DNA from: Monarcha castaneiventris obscurior
Taxonomy: Eukaryota; Chordata; Aves; Passeriformes; Monarchidae
Length of the DNA stretch: 64,000 bases
NCBI GenBank assembly: GCA_026261815.1
Contig: JAMPIT010000493.1
Coordinates: 9,131,501 to 9,195,500 of the forward strand
Direction of reading: 5' to 3'
Below, piece after piece: positions 1-29,530 of the stretch. The notes under the pieces are model-generated. The model was not told the DNA's origin and ran no database searches. It worked only from the letters and a program-made list of their open reading frames with translations. Each line of letters begins with the position of its first letter. Positions within the stretch are counted from its first letter, which is position 1. A program made the position numbers and the translations under genes.

Positions 1-1560
1 TGAAGGGCAGCTGGCTGCTCCTGGCAGGGCAGGGTGTCAGGGGAGGGCTCTGTCTGGCCTTGGCACATCTGCAGATGCCAGCGTGGGGCTGGCACCAGCG
101 CAGCAGGCACAGGACGGGTGGCCCTGCGCTGTTCCTGTGATAGACTGGAAGTGATGCTGTGTCTGGGCTGGGAAGGGACATTATCTGGGAAGGGACATTG
201 TCTGGCAAAGCTGTTGGTTGTCACCTCCCCATTAGCATCAGGAGAGAGCATGTGGCTGCTCTTTGCTGATCTGTGAGTGTGGAAATGGGCACTGAAGGCC
301 TCATTTCCTCTCCTGTTGGATTTCCTGCAGGCTGGCACTGGAATAGGGTGGAGGAAAGACATTGGGGCAGAGCCCAGTTGGGAAGTGAAATCCATGGTGC
401 TGCAATGTCCAAGGCAGTGTGGCAGCCCATGAAACAGCTCAGTGAGGTGTCAGTGACTTGCACAGGACACAAAGGATTCTGAGCTCCCATACCTGTAGGA
501 TCTTCTCCATCAGATGACCATCCTTCACCTCCAGACTGGCCCTGGGTGCTGGTGTCCCACAAAACCTGCTGGGTGGTTGCTCCAGGATATGATTATCCCA
601 GTGCTCCCTGCTGGAGCTGCAGAGGGGCTCAGGTTTGTTTGGTGGGGGGTTCCAGGGGGTACAGAATTGCTCCAAAGCTGAATCAGCTCTCTTTCCCCTC
701 CCCAGGGTTCCTGCAGCCCCTCTTCAGGGCATGTCTTAGCGCAGGATCTCACGTCTGATCTCTATCAAAGTGTCTCTTCCTCTTTGCACTCAAAAGGTCT
801 TAACTCTTCTAAAATTTGTAAATGCACTCTTAACCAGAGTGACAGACAGACTCTCGTAGCCAAAATGTGCAGATAAACAAGAAGAAATTGCATCCCTCTG
901 GTTTCAGTATTGACATGAGTAACCCAGCAGCCCGCAGCCCTTTTGCAGGGTGTGTTAAGAGGAAAATAGGCAGAGTAAAGAGAGATTAGCCCGAATCAGG
1001 AAATTACCTTCAAAATTGAATTACTGAAATACAGAGCTTACTGAAAGGCGGGCAAATAGGTCCTGATATTTGCAGAGTTTGGTGACATGTCTCTCTGTGT
1101 CTGCACTGCAGGATCCGCAGATTAAGCCTGCTGGAGTCCGTGTTGCAGAGCTCTCCGCTCTTGCCTTGTTCCAGTGTTTTCTTCTGGTGCTGTTCAGAGC
1201 TTCTCCTGCTGGAGGCCGGTCTGAGGCAGGCACGAAGCCCTGACCTTGTGATTTTACCTCTCAGCAGAGCTGAAGATCTTTGTCTCCGCGATGTTTGTGC
1301 CTCAGCAGGGCTGACCTACATCAGCCGTCGGCGGTCGGGAGCGCGGCTCCCGCGGCAGAGCCGGGCCCTGGGACGCAAATAACCCTGGCATTGCTCAACC
1401 CCCCCGGTTCACCGGGTGCACCTCGCCCGCTCCCTCACAGCCCTGCTATTTTGGTTTGGAGCCTCTCCTGCCTGGGGTTTATTACAGGTTGCAGGGTTGA
1501 GTCAGAGGAGCGAGTTCAGCCCTGCGACGGAGAAACCCCGGGGCAGCCGCTGGCACAGCC

Positions 1561-1940
1561 GTGTGCTGGGGCATGGCTGGGTGCTGAGGACATGTCTGAG
1601 TGATGGGGCACATCTGTGTGCTGGGGCACAGCTGGGTGCCAGGACATGGCTGGGTGCTGGGACACATTTGGGTGCTGGGACACATTTGAGTGCTGGGGCA
1701 CAGCTGGGTGCTGGGGCATGGCTGGGTGCCGGGACATGTCTGAGTGATGGGGCACATCTGGGTGTTAGGACATGTCTGAGTAATGGGGCACATCTGGGTT
1801 TTGGGACGTGGCTGGGTGCTGAGACATGTCTGATTGATGGGGACATGTCTGATTGATGGGGACATGTCTGAGTGATGGATGTTGGGACATGTCTGAGTGA
1901 TGGGACACATCTGGGTGCTGGGACACAGGCAGGTCTTGGG
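1561..1940. repeat. 18-bp minisatellite, about 20 degenerate copies
   Basis: Units of roughly 16-19 bp of the form acatctgggtgctgggg, with variants acatgtctgagtgatgggg and acagctgggtgctgggg. They alternate irregularly between two sequence types. The open frames across it on both strands are by-products of the repeat. Confidence 0.9.
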
Positions 1941-2053
1941 CATGGCCACTCTCAGGACAGGACGGTGACCTCCATTCCCACAATTACGATGTGGGAGCTG
2001 GCAGTGCCAGTAGGTAGTTTGGGGTCAGCTGGTGCAGCTGTGCCCAGGCCATG

Positions 2054-2284
2054 CTCTTCTCTCTTCTTTCTCTCTTCTCTCTTCTTTCTCTCTTCTCCCT
2101 TCCCTTCCCTTCCCTTCCCTTCCCTTCCCTTCCCTTCCCTTCCCTTCCCTTCCCTTCCCTTCCCTTCCCTTCCCTTCCCTTCCCTTCCCTCCCTTCCCTT
2201 CCCTTCCCTTCCCTTCCCTTCCCTTCCCTTCCCTTCCCTTCCCTTCCCTTCCCTTCCCTTCCCTTCCCTTCCCTTCCCTTCCCT
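2054..2284. repeat. 231-bp pure pyrimidine tract, mainly (CCCTT)n
   Basis: An uninterrupted C/T run. It starts with CTCTT/CTTTC-type units, then a (CCCTT)n array from about 2096 to 2284 with one shortened unit near 2189. It lies in intron 1 and is reverse complementary to the (GGGAA)n part of the intron 5 tract. Confidence 0.97.
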
Positions 2285-4529
2285 ATTGAGATGGGATGCG
2301 AACGCAGCATCGTCTGCTCCGGTGTTGTGCCAGTTGTTTCAGGGTTTCCTGCCGTGCTGTCAGTCTGATACATGTTGGAAAAATTCACCACAGCTATAAA
2401 AGTGCTCTTGCCTTTCCTGCTTCCTGACCCAAAATGTGGCTCCTGAGGGCCAGAAAGGAAAATAAATAATGCTTTAATTCAGACATCAAGGTGTGAGTCG
2501 CAGTGTGGACACCATGGGGCCGTGGTGTGCTCAGACCTGGATGTGCCAGCGGCCACCAAATGTGCCAGCAGCTCCATGGCACTCAAACAAGAGGAGAAAA
2601 GCCTGGAGCTGGGAACCACCTCGGCCCCACGACCGTGGCGGGCTCAGCTCCATTCCCCAGGCAGCCCAGAAGTGTTGTTAAGGAAACACATTTCAAGTTT
2701 GCTGTTTCCAAGGAGTTGTTGCAAACAGCCATGAGGGAAGACACAGATAAAGGACGTGTGGGAAGCGTCCCTGTCCTGCACAGAGGACTCACCATCATCC
2801 CTGGAGCATATCCACTTGCTTCCAACAGATCCAGTTGCTCCTGGCAGTGATGGAAGAGCAGCCAGTGGCACTTGGCCACTTACTGGCAGGGCTAAGGAGA
2901 GAGCAGCTCCATCAGGTTTCAAGGAGAGAAATGAAGCACAGATTCACCTTATCCCATCCTTGGCCTTCGGTTGAAATTTCTACAGCTTTTAAACATCTCT
3001 TGAATATTAAATTCTTTCTTTGTGGCTTAATGTGGGGTTGGAAACCAATTTTTAGACCCACTTGAACGCATCATTGGTGCTTACATGAACACCTAGTTTT
3101 TGGTTTTTTCCAGAAACAAGGGCTTGGCTAAAGCTCTGCATTTACAAACTGGATGGTGGGCACAGCTCAGCTCTCACCCACCCTGTCCCTGGGGCTCTGC
3201 ACAGCAGGGATTTAGGCACCTTTACCAAAAGGTTACCAAGGCACACAACCCCACTGTGGGGGCAGAAGTGGTGAGAGAACTTCCCTCGTGCCTCCCCACC
3301 GCAGTCACCAATGTCACCAACACCCCTGTGACCTGCAGCTCTGTCCCACAGGCATTCAAATCCAAAAGCCATAGCCTGGTTCCACACTTGGGCTGCCCAA
3401 ATGGCAAATTTCAAAGGGATTCACCCATTTGGAGCCCGTGGGAGGAAGGTGGTGGGGAGGAGTCGTTGTGGTCGTGGCTGTGGAGATGCCACATGGGAGG
3501 ACACGTGGGACTGCCTCGGGGAAGTGGCCACCAGGGTTTTGGTGGCCCCAAAACCCACCAGAAGTGGCTACTTGAGGAACGTACCTCCGTTTGTGTTCTC
3601 TTTGAGGGCTTGATTTCCATTTCAGCTGGAATGGAGCCAGAAGCAGCCTGGGTAGGGCTCCAGCAGCACAGCTTCTCCTCAGGCCCACTCATTGAGAATA
3701 CACTTTGTTATCTCTGTGTATTTTAATTTTCCAGCACAGCAGCTCGGCAGGGAGCCCCAGGCTGTGCTCAGTGGCCGTTGTTTAGTCTGGAGTGGGCAGT
3801 GTTTGAGTGCAGGGACACCAGGAATGCTCCCGGCCTTCCCACTCCTCTCGCTGGGCTGGGCTGTCCCCACGTGTGGGATTCCATGGGGGAAAGACCTGGG
3901 TGGGATTTGGTGCCCTAAAGATAGGCTGGAAATAAACCCCCACAGCCCGATGTCTGTAGGGCAGGGATTTGTTTATTGCAGTGCTGGTGGTGAGGGGGAT
4001 TTCTCCTCCTAACTCACCCCCTTTGTCAAGTGCTGTGGTAAATTTATACAGTAAATTTTGCTTTAATGTTGCTGTGTCATTACAGCATCATCGCACACAT
4101 GCTGGAACTAATTTACATAGCATGGTCTCATGGTTATTAGATAATTCTTTGCACTGCACTTCCCCAATTTGGGGGTCTTCAGGGGTCTTTGATGAAGGCT
4201 TCTGAAGTCTTCTTCACACTTGGACTTTTCAGCTGTGTTTTCGAGGCATGCGCAGCCACAATGCTCTTGGGTTCATCTGCTCTTAACCGGCCTAAATTCT
4301 TTGTTTTGTGGCTAATTGGCTTTGGCCTGCCAATTTCTCATTTGTACTACACTTATCTATCTCTAAAACTACACACCTGGTAAGGGTCTTTTTGGGGTTT
4401 TTTGTTTTGGTTTGGTTTTGGTTTTTTTTCTCTTTTTCTCTTTTTCTCTGTTCTGCATATAAGCAGCTAGTTATTAGCTGCTGTACTAGCCATTACATTG
4501 TATAAAAAGTAATTCATATTAGATTATAT

Positions 4530-4745
4530 GGGTGTCAAAGGTTATGATTCAGGTTATAAGCATCAGGTTATAGGTATAGAAGTTATGATTCAGGCTACGT
4601 AATTAAAAGCTATGATTCAGGCTATATTGATATTCTTCAGGTTATATTGATAAAAAGTCATGATTTGGGTCATATTGATATTAAGGTTACATAGATATAA
4701 CCCAAGCTATATAAGCACTTTGTTACTTTGACCTGAGTTATACAG
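4530..4745. repeat. AT-rich degenerate tandem repeat
   Basis: Recurring words ttatgattcaggttata, gctatgattcaggctata and catgatttgggtcatatt, spaced roughly 25-35 bp apart with insertions. It looks like an old diverged tandem array in intron 1. Confidence 0.65.
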
Positions 4746-6354
4746 ACATCAAATTAAAGGCTTTTCACCTTGAGAGCTGGGCAGTGGTGATGAGCTGGTG
4801 CTGGGGCAGGGGACAGGTCTGAAGGAGAGGGACAAGTCCATCCCCAGCCCTCAGGCTGTGCCAGGATGGTTTGGATAACAACCGTAAGAATTTGCAGGTA
4901 TAAATAAGGAACCTGTGAGATGATCCTTAATACTTGTTAAAAATATTTTTTTCACTTCTTTGGTCATTTTTGGTCATTTTGTGAAAATATTTTTAAATGC
5001 AGGGTTGCTACACCTACAGCAGCAGCTGGTAACCCTGCTCTGCCCTGGGTGCCATCAGCAGCTTTGAGATATCTCAGTGTTTGTGTCCAGGAGGGTCAAT
5101 GAGTGGATTTCTCAGACATTTGGGTGTTTCCAGATGTCCTGTAAGGCTCAAAGTTCTCTTGGACAGCATCAAGCCCACCATTGTTACTGCAGTGTGGGCT
5201 GGAACTGAGCTGTGGATAAGGGATGCCCTCTGCACCTGCAGACCAAGGCTTTGCATGAAGAACTCTCCTCTGCTGGGCATCTGCAGGGTGGCTGAGACAC
5301 ACACACAAAAAAATCTCAATTCCCTGGTTTTGCAAGAACCATCTGGGTTTGGAGTTTTGCACCTAAGCCATGGCCATGGGTCCTTTCCCTCTGCAAAGTG
5401 GCACTTTAGGATCAGGCCAGATGTTGGTTGTGGAGCCTTGTGAGCTGCCCGTGAGCTGCCAAAATTCACTCTTCTTCCATGGAAACCCACCAAATATTCC
5501 TATTTTGCCCTCATTTTAGGTGTGGGGGTTTGCTCACACAGAGAGTACAGCTGCTAGGGGAAACCAGATCATTTCACTTTCAAAACCTTCCAAGAAATCA
5601 GACAAAAAAATCCTTGGGAGAGACAGGAATCATAAATGAGCCACTTTTATCTCCTAAAAAAATGGGAGAAAGAGGCATTTCCCGCCTGTGAAATTTTACC
5701 AGCAAGTTATATGCTAAAGAGTGTTGTTTGAAAGGAAATGTTGCTACATGGCTATTGAACACAGCTTTAATAATAAATTGTGGTGAAGACAGAGCTAGTT
5801 AATATCCTTTGAAGGAAATAGGAGCTTTTTGTGGCAAGGAACCATTTATTTTGGATTATATCATAAAAAGTGACTGCAAGTGAAAAGTCTGGAGACTGGG
5901 GAATGGGGTTTTCCTTCAGAAGTCGAAGTTTATTTTCTGTTACAGCCGATGTGGGCAGCAAATTCCTCTGTCTTCCCTTTCTTTGTTATTCTCTGATCTT
6001 TTCGCTGTGAAACTTTGAAGTTTCCTTTTTCAATATTGATATTTAGCTGTCCGAATTGAAGGGGGTTCACAACATCCATCCCTGAGCTCTGTCAGTGCTG
6101 GTGGGAAGAGGTTAAGGAGCCCCTTGGAAGTGTGTTTTTCTCCCCTCCCTCAGGAATTGGGTTTAAGACCTTCACAGGGAAGTATTTAATGTGTTTTCAT
6201 TAAGTCAGGGTTTCTTTTTCCTCTTGCAGTTTTGCTTTCAGACCTCGTTTGCTTCTCGGGGTTGGTTGGGCTGGTCCAGGCCCTGCAGGAGCAAATAGGG
6301 TCAGTGCTGGGGCACAGGAGGTTCAAGTGATGCTGCAGCCAACTGCTGGCATTA

Positions 6355-6618
6355 GAACCAGAAAATCAGGGAATCATTAAGGGTGGAAAAGCTCTCCAAG
6401 CTCATTGAATCCAAACATTAACCCAGCACTTCCAAGCCCACCACTAAACCACGTCCCCACGTGCCACATCCTCCTGTCTTTGCAGGGATGGTGATCCCAC
6501 CACTGCTCTGGGCAGCCTCTTTTCATGCCTGACCACCCTTTTGGTGAAGAGATTCCTCCTAATTTCTAATCTAAACCTCCTCTGGCACGACTTGAGGCTG
6601 TTTCCTCTCATCCTGAGG
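6355..6618 (-). mobile_element. CR1 LINE 3' fragment
   Basis: Reads in reverse. It starts with the inverted 3' end (gaatcattaagggtggaaaa), then the familiar 'cccagcacttccaagcccac' and 'gccacatcc' stretches, then 'gaagagattcctcctaattt' and ends near 'tttcctctcatcctgagg'. 5'-truncated copy in intron 1. Confidence 0.88.
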
Positions 6619-9524
6619 TGGAACTGGTGCCTTGAGCAGTGCACTTGCAAGAAAGGCTTTGTAAAGGTGTCCCCTTCTCCAGCACCAGTCAGTTCAATAT
6701 TAACTGTGGGTAAGTTTTTTTTGCTAAAAGAAAGTAGATTTAAGCTTCTGCTTAATGTCACAGATACCCTGGAAATTTTGCTGAATCAGAACTGGGTTCT
6801 GGAGATGTCTCTCAGCATCACTCCAAACCAGGCTCGATTTTTCCCCCCCCTTCAATTATTCTTAAAGCTTTGCTTTCGAGTCGAGTGCTTGTGGATGTCT
6901 CCATGTGCCAAACTGCAGGGAGAGCTCTCAAATGAGCTTTAGCTCGAAGGCTCAGGGACCAGCAAGGCTCCAGGGCTTGTTTACACAGAAAATCCCTGCT
7001 TTTTTGGGTGCTGGGGGGCAGATGTATGATCCCATCTGCTGAGCCACCAGCAGAACCTTCTGCAGAGGGAGCCACATTTAGAGTTTGTGCTGTGTGTGGT
7101 GGTTCACTGGGGCTTTCCTTGTTGCAAATCCCCAGGGATTGCAGTGAAAAGCCTCTGCACTGGTGGTTTGTGCCTCAGGATCGAGCCCTGTGCTGTTACT
7201 TTGGTGTCTGAGGCACTCGGGGCCTGTGTGGGTACCTGGTGCCTGCCATGGGTGGCTTTTGTGCTTCAGTCCCTGAGCTGGGGACTCCTTTATTTAGTCA
7301 CCTGCTTTTCTCAGATTTGCAATCTCCAAAAGCTCAATTTCCATGTCAGATGGGGCTGAAATGGGCCCGTGGCTTTTGCACTTGCCATGAGGGACACAGA
7401 CGGGCAGATAAACACATGTGGTGATTTTGTCCAGGAAACAAAGCTAAAAATAGTAATGATTCATAAAAACGCTGTGGAAAATACTGGTTTTCTGGTGGAT
7501 GGAACAGGTACCATCCAATTTTGTGTGTTATTAAGCTGCCTCCACATTTGGAGCTCCTGTGCAGATGATTTTCTGTGCAGTTTTATACGGCGTCATCTCC
7601 TCAAGCCGACGTCTGCTCTGGCAAACTGGGGGATTTTGTTTTGACAGCGAGACACTTGCTTGGCAGTTCCTATTGAACAGAACTGATCTTGAGACTTCCA
7701 ATTATTTTTTTCCTTAAAAGAAAAAAAAAAGCCTTTTAAGTGTGTTTGTGTTTGGGGAGAAAGTCAAGCATGTGTGTGCTGGACTGTTGAATTTTGGAGC
7801 TGGGGATTGGGGTAAAAGGGGATCCTGGTTCCAGCATCGCACTGCAGCCTGCTGGGGTGGCTCTGCTTCGTATTTCTGGTTTCAGAGCAGTGCCAGCCTC
7901 AGGATCGCTGATGCTTCCAGCAAACCACTCACAGACATTGGCCCCAGAGGCTTGGGGAGATGAGTGCTTTGCATGTTGGAACAAAAGGAGCTCAGAAATT
8001 TGGCCTGATCCAGTTAAAAGCCATGGAATCGCCTGATTTCAGCTCAGGATTCATTAAATAATCATGGAATCAGCACATCCCCCCTCAGCACCTGTGGGTG
8101 CTGCAGGTGCAAGTCCTGGCCATGGCAATTCCCATTTCCCATCCCTCCTCCTGGTGCCATCCTGAAATCTGTGTCTTACCCAAGCTACTGTTGTTGCTTT
8201 CTCCTTTCTTGAAAAGAAAACCCCAAAGAATGTTAAATTGTGCCTGTGCCTTGGCAGCTCCAATGCACGGACAGATTGTGCTTCAAAAAAATGGCAAAGT
8301 TTCAAAATATTGTGTTCTGTGAAGAAGAGACAAGGAAAATAAACTCCCCAAAGTGCAGATTTTATTTCGCCAGGAGGCAGAAAGGCTTTTAATGTTTATT
8401 TGGGTTTGGCATTTTGCTCCCTGGTTCTGCTGACACCACTTGTGAACCACGATCAGATTCGAGGCTGCACGACCTGTTCTGGGTCCAGTTCAAATCAGCT
8501 TCATTTCCAGTAGGTTCATTTCCACCTTCCCAGAGCTGCCTGAGGAACCTTCCTGAGGCTCAGGGACAGCACGTGGGGTGGTGCAAGCAAAGCCATGAAG
8601 GATAAAACAAAAAAGGGAATAGCAGAGCAAATCTGTGCCTGTTTCTCACTTGATTTTGGTGGTACCAGTGTGGCTGCAGCAGAGGGAAGGGCTGGTCCTT
8701 GGGGTTTGTCAGGAGGCAGCTGCTCAGTGTTCATAGGGACAGCTCAGCCCTAAAAGAAGCAGTTCCTCCCTGGGCAATTTGGTGGATTTTTGTGTCTTGA
8801 TTGCCACGTGCAAATTCAGTGTGAAGATGCTTTTCCTGTGCCTGTGGCTGTCTCGTTTCCTTGAGGATGCAGACAGGAGGCAGAGAGGTCTCTGGGATGC
8901 CAGAGGAGCTGGGATTTTGTTTGCCTGCACTGCCAGACCTGTGGTTTTGGGATTCCTTTTTCTGGCTGACATCCAGAGCACCCCTCCCCATTTCACATCC
9001 CCACAGATCCGAGGTGCACTTGGCACAGCCTGGGCAGGAAAGGGAATCTGGAGCATCCAGCACAGCAGGGCTTGCTCCTCACTTCTGCCTCCTGGATACC
9101 ACTAAAAACCTGGAAGGAAAAGGGTCAAAGAGTGGCTCTGCTCACTGTAGGACTTCCTCCACTGCATTTTAGAATCGTTTTTGCTTCCTTACAGACCAGC
9201 TTTTACTTTTTGGGAAAACTGAGAGCTGTTCTTTGTGCTTCTGCCTGACCTTGCTGCTTTTATTTTGCTTTTCCTGTGTGAGATTGGGAGCTCCTGGGAG
9301 CAGAGAATTGGCTTTTTTTCTGTTTTTTTTTTTTTTCTTATGTACATTCACAGCTCTGTTGATTTCCAATCCCAACAGTGAGTGTGCACAGGGGTTTCCA
9401 GTAAATGCTTTTCCCACGAGGTGTCAGCTGGGTTCTTGTAGCCTCCCCGATCTTAGAATGACTTTATCAAAAGGAGTGAGCACAATCCCATCTTTTGGAG
9501 CAGAGAAGGAAAGAAAATAGTAAA

Positions 9525-9672
9525 AAAACCACCCCAAAAAGCACCAAAAGCTAAAAAAAACACCCCCAAAAACATAACAACAACAGCAAAACCCTTAAAA
9601 AAAAGCAAACCAAAAACCCCAACAATAACAACAAAAAAACCTCTGAAGACCATAACCCTAAAAAAAAAAAAT
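9525..9672. repeat. A-rich low-complexity run
   Basis: Long A-runs broken by cc, aac and caa, ending in a 12-13 base A run at about 9660-9672. The open frame on the - strand here is compositional. Confidence 0.85.
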
Positions 9673-10727
9673 TGCTATTCTGAATTGATTAATTGATTCC
9701 TGAAGGTCATTTTCCACTGTGGGTGCCAGCCCTTTGATCCAGCACCCCTCTGGCACTGGGATGCACAGGCATCTATTGATGTGTCCAAAGGAAAAACAAA
9801 TTCAGACGTGTATAGGTGAAGTTTGAGAGAGAGGGTTGGGAAAAGAGACTAAAACTCACTCTTAAAAGAAAGAGTAATTGATACAAATTGTTAGGTTAAA
9901 AACGCTGTACACCTCAATTAGATGCTTGTGCCTTTTTTGAGGGGGTGGACCAAGGATTTTATTACCCAGCTGAGCAGCCAGATGTTTACCTTGGGGTTTG
10001 GTGACATGACTGATGTTTCCAGGTTACTTTCTCCATGAATTCAAGCCCCCGTGCTGAAATGTGGCTGGATCTGTGCACTCATAAAAAGCTTCTTGTGTTT
10101 CTCTGCTCTGCCTGGCTCTGGTGGCTGCTGGTTTGGACCCCCTTTCCAGGAGAGCTGCAGCTGAGCTGCCTCAGAACTTGAGCTGCATCCAGCTCAGAAA
10201 AGCTTGGCTGGTCAGTGTGAATAGAAACAAATGGCTTTGAAGCCTGCAAACTTGAATTCTGCTTTATTTTTGCTGGGTTTGCACAACTTTAATGACCAGG
10301 AGGTGAAACATGCAGTTAAACAGAATCAGAACGGGGACTTTGAGATGCAATTTTAAAAAGATGTTTCATCCTGCCAGGGTTTGAAGTTATGTATCTGGAA
10401 TGGTTTTAAATGTAAGAAATGTTTGAAGGGATCCTCAGTGGGTAGGAGGAGAAATACCTTTCCCTTTGCATGTTCTCGTGGCTCTTGCCTGTTTTCTGTA
10501 CCAAGTTGGCAGCCAGAGCTCACAGGTTTAAATGAAACCTTGCTGAACAAAGGCACTTTATGTTTGAACTCTGTGCCCTGAGTGTGCCCCACCAGCCCGG
10601 CTGGGCATTTATGTGAAATAAGGTCAACAAATATAGACAAGCTGTGTTTTGCACATGAACCCCAAACAAATCATAACAACAACAAAAAAACACCTTTCTT
10701 TAACGCTGCCTCTTTCTTGTTTCGCAG

Positions 10728-27553
<16,826 letters not shown>

Positions 27554-28210
27554 GAACTGGACTTGTAAAAGAATTGCCCTTCTGTGGACTGGTGGGTGCA
27601 GGGGAGGGGCGCGTGGCAGGACTTGTCATGGAAGCACCAACAGAAAGTCGCCGTGTTTTGTTTTGTTTTGTTTTTATTCTGAGAAACCCCCGCCTCGCCC
27701 GAGTTTTTTTAAAGGGTTCTTTGGTATCCATAGTGACATAGAACGAGCTGGTTAGTGGAATGAATTTTAATAAGGTTGGTAACCTTAAAACAAAAACAAA
27801 ACAACAACAACAAAAAAAAACATTTTGAAAGAGTGATTTACATATTTAATGACAGTCGAAGTTCCTCTTCCTAACTCGCTCCTCATCCCCCTTCCCTTCC
27901 CCTTGAACCAGAATTTGCTTTGTCATGGTAATAGGTGCTATTGTAGTCATGAAGTTGTATGTAGATTTATATTTTGTCCCTTCCATTATTTTAATATTTA
28001 TGTTAAGTGCTTGATGGAATAGATTTCTGTTTTATATGAGGATGAGTGCGTGGTGACGACGATGATGATGATGATGATGATGATGCAAAATGAGGCCACA
28101 GCAAGCAGCACTCGTAGGGCTTGGCTGGGGGAGAAGGTGTCCGAGGAGAGGAGAGAGGAGAGGAGAAGTGTCTCTGTTGTGGAATATATTTAATGTGCAT
28201 CATAAGAGGA
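27554..28210 (+). other. MAP2K6: MAP2K6 3' UTR (end uncertain)
   Basis: Sequence after the TGA. It holds a (TTTTG)n run near 27656-27676, an A-rich stretch at 27787-27822, a T/A-rich block ending near 28040, and a (GAC/GAT)n repeat at 28055-28085. No AATAAA was seen before 28210. The only candidate poly(A) signal noticed is AATATA at 28183-28188, so the end is a guess. Confidence 0.5.
28055..28085. repeat. (GAC)2(GAT)n microsatellite
   Basis: Two gac and about eight gat units just beyond the T/A-rich part of the MAP2K6 3' UTR. Confidence 0.95.
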
Positions 28211-29238
28211 ATTGGTGAGCGAGCCTTGCAGCTCAGCTGCTCGAGTGTGTCAGGGAGGGAGGCCCTGCTGTCCCCTGTGGTCACCTCTGGGCACCACGCT
28301 CCGAGCCCCCAGCTGGGCCAGCCCTGCCCCACTGCCCTGCTCTGCTGCAGAGGGCAGCCTGGGAGCTCTGGGAATCGCTGGGACAGTGCCTGGGACAAAA
28401 GGCCCAGGGGGAAGGAGGCTGCCAGAGAAGTTGCACAAAGACAGGAGGAGGCTGCCCTGGTCAGTGGCCACGGCCCAGCAGCGTTGCAGTGCCCGAGGCT
28501 CCCTTGGGCTGGGGATGAGCTGCTTTGGGCCTCAAAGGGAGTTCCTCTCTCCTTCTCGGGGTGAGGCAGGATCCCAGCATGCACGGCACGGCGCCCGTGA
28601 CTAACGGGGTGTTTTACTGCTGGTTTCCAGGGCTCGTGGCACTGCCTTGGCAGCAATCCCTCCGTGCTTGCCCACAGAGCCTGGGAGTGCCAGCGCTCCC
28701 AGGAGCCCGTGCTGGCACGTGGATTGGGCTGTGTCCAGCTCCAGCTGGGATGCTGCAGGCAGCCAGGAGCTCTGGGCTCTGCCCTGGGCTACAGATGGGA
28801 GCTGCAGCCTGGGAAACCACGCAGGGACCCATAGCCCACCCCAGCCAGGAGCTCTTTGCTGCTGGCCGGGTCCCTGGGGACAAGCTGCAAGCCAGGGGCA
28901 GGAGGAGGGCGCAGGTGAGGTGGGAGAGGAGCTGGAGATCACCCTGCCCTCGGGTCATGGGGCACTGTCTGGAGCAGGGGGCACTGTGCCCTGTGAGTGT
29001 TGCCGAGCCTGGCACATTATCGTTATCTCTGGTCTGAGCCACGCTTGCCCAGCTGCCTGGCCTGGCCACGAGCTCCTCTGCCTTTGCCTTTGCTCCTTCC
29101 CCCAGCCCTGGAACGGGGCCTGCCTGTGCATTCCGGCTGCCCCGGAGGCTGCACAAGTGCCTCGTGCCCTGCACGCGCTTCCATCCCCACCCCTCGCTTG
29201 GGCACAGCCCCTGGGAGCCAGGGCTGGGCAGAAACTCG
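28211..29238. other. Intergenic, GC-rich
   Basis: No gene or transposon recognised. Long open frames on both strands come from high GC and stop-poor composition, with no recognisable domain. Confidence 0.7.
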
Positions 29239-29530
29239 CCTTGCTCTGCAGCACTGAGCTGTGCAGAACACCATCCCACCCTGCTCTGCAGCACTGAGCT
29301 GTGCAGAACACCATCCCACCCTGCTCTGCAGCACTGAGCTGTGCAGAACATCATCCCACCCTGCTCTGCAGCACTGAGCTGTGCAGAACACCATCCCACC
29401 CTGCTCTGCAGCACTGAGCTGTGCAGAACATCATCCCACCCTGCTCTGCAGCACTGAGCTGTGCAGAGTCTCATTGCACCCTGCTCTGCAGCACTGAGCT
29501 GTGCAGAACACCATCCCACCCTGCTCTGCC
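29239..29530. repeat. 40-bp minisatellite, seven copies
   Basis: Unit begins ctgctctgcagcactgagct and continues gtgcagaacaccatcccacc. Copies are nearly identical, with c/t variation at 'acaccatc/acatcatc'; one copy near 29467 reads 'gagtctcattgcacc'. The array creates a 396-codon open frame on the - strand (28614-29804) that is not credible as a gene. Confidence 0.97.

Larger units (their letters stand above)
1..10727 (+). other. MAP2K6: MAP2K6 intron 1, 3' part
   Basis: No coding exon was recognised. The first coding exon (about 16 coding bases) is expected upstream of base 1, since intron 1 of this gene is long in other vertebrates. It holds an 18-bp minisatellite, a pyrimidine tract, an AT-rich degenerate repeat, one CR1 fragment and an A-rich low-complexity run. 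A small CpG-dense patch lies near 1325-1380. A first exon hidden here cannot be fully excluded because it is so short. Confidence 0.75.

Noticed and set aside
1482..2399. Open frames of repeated CPSTQMCP-like or SLPFP-like peptides
   Set aside because: Translations of the 18-bp minisatellite and the (CCCTT)n tract.
3100..3726. 208-codon open frame in intron 1
   Set aside because: No recognisable motif, low-complexity-like composition, no splice or start evidence.
8040..8110. CR1 end ('aatcatggaatcagcac')
   Set aside because: Only the short AT-rich word matches; no CR1 body follows.
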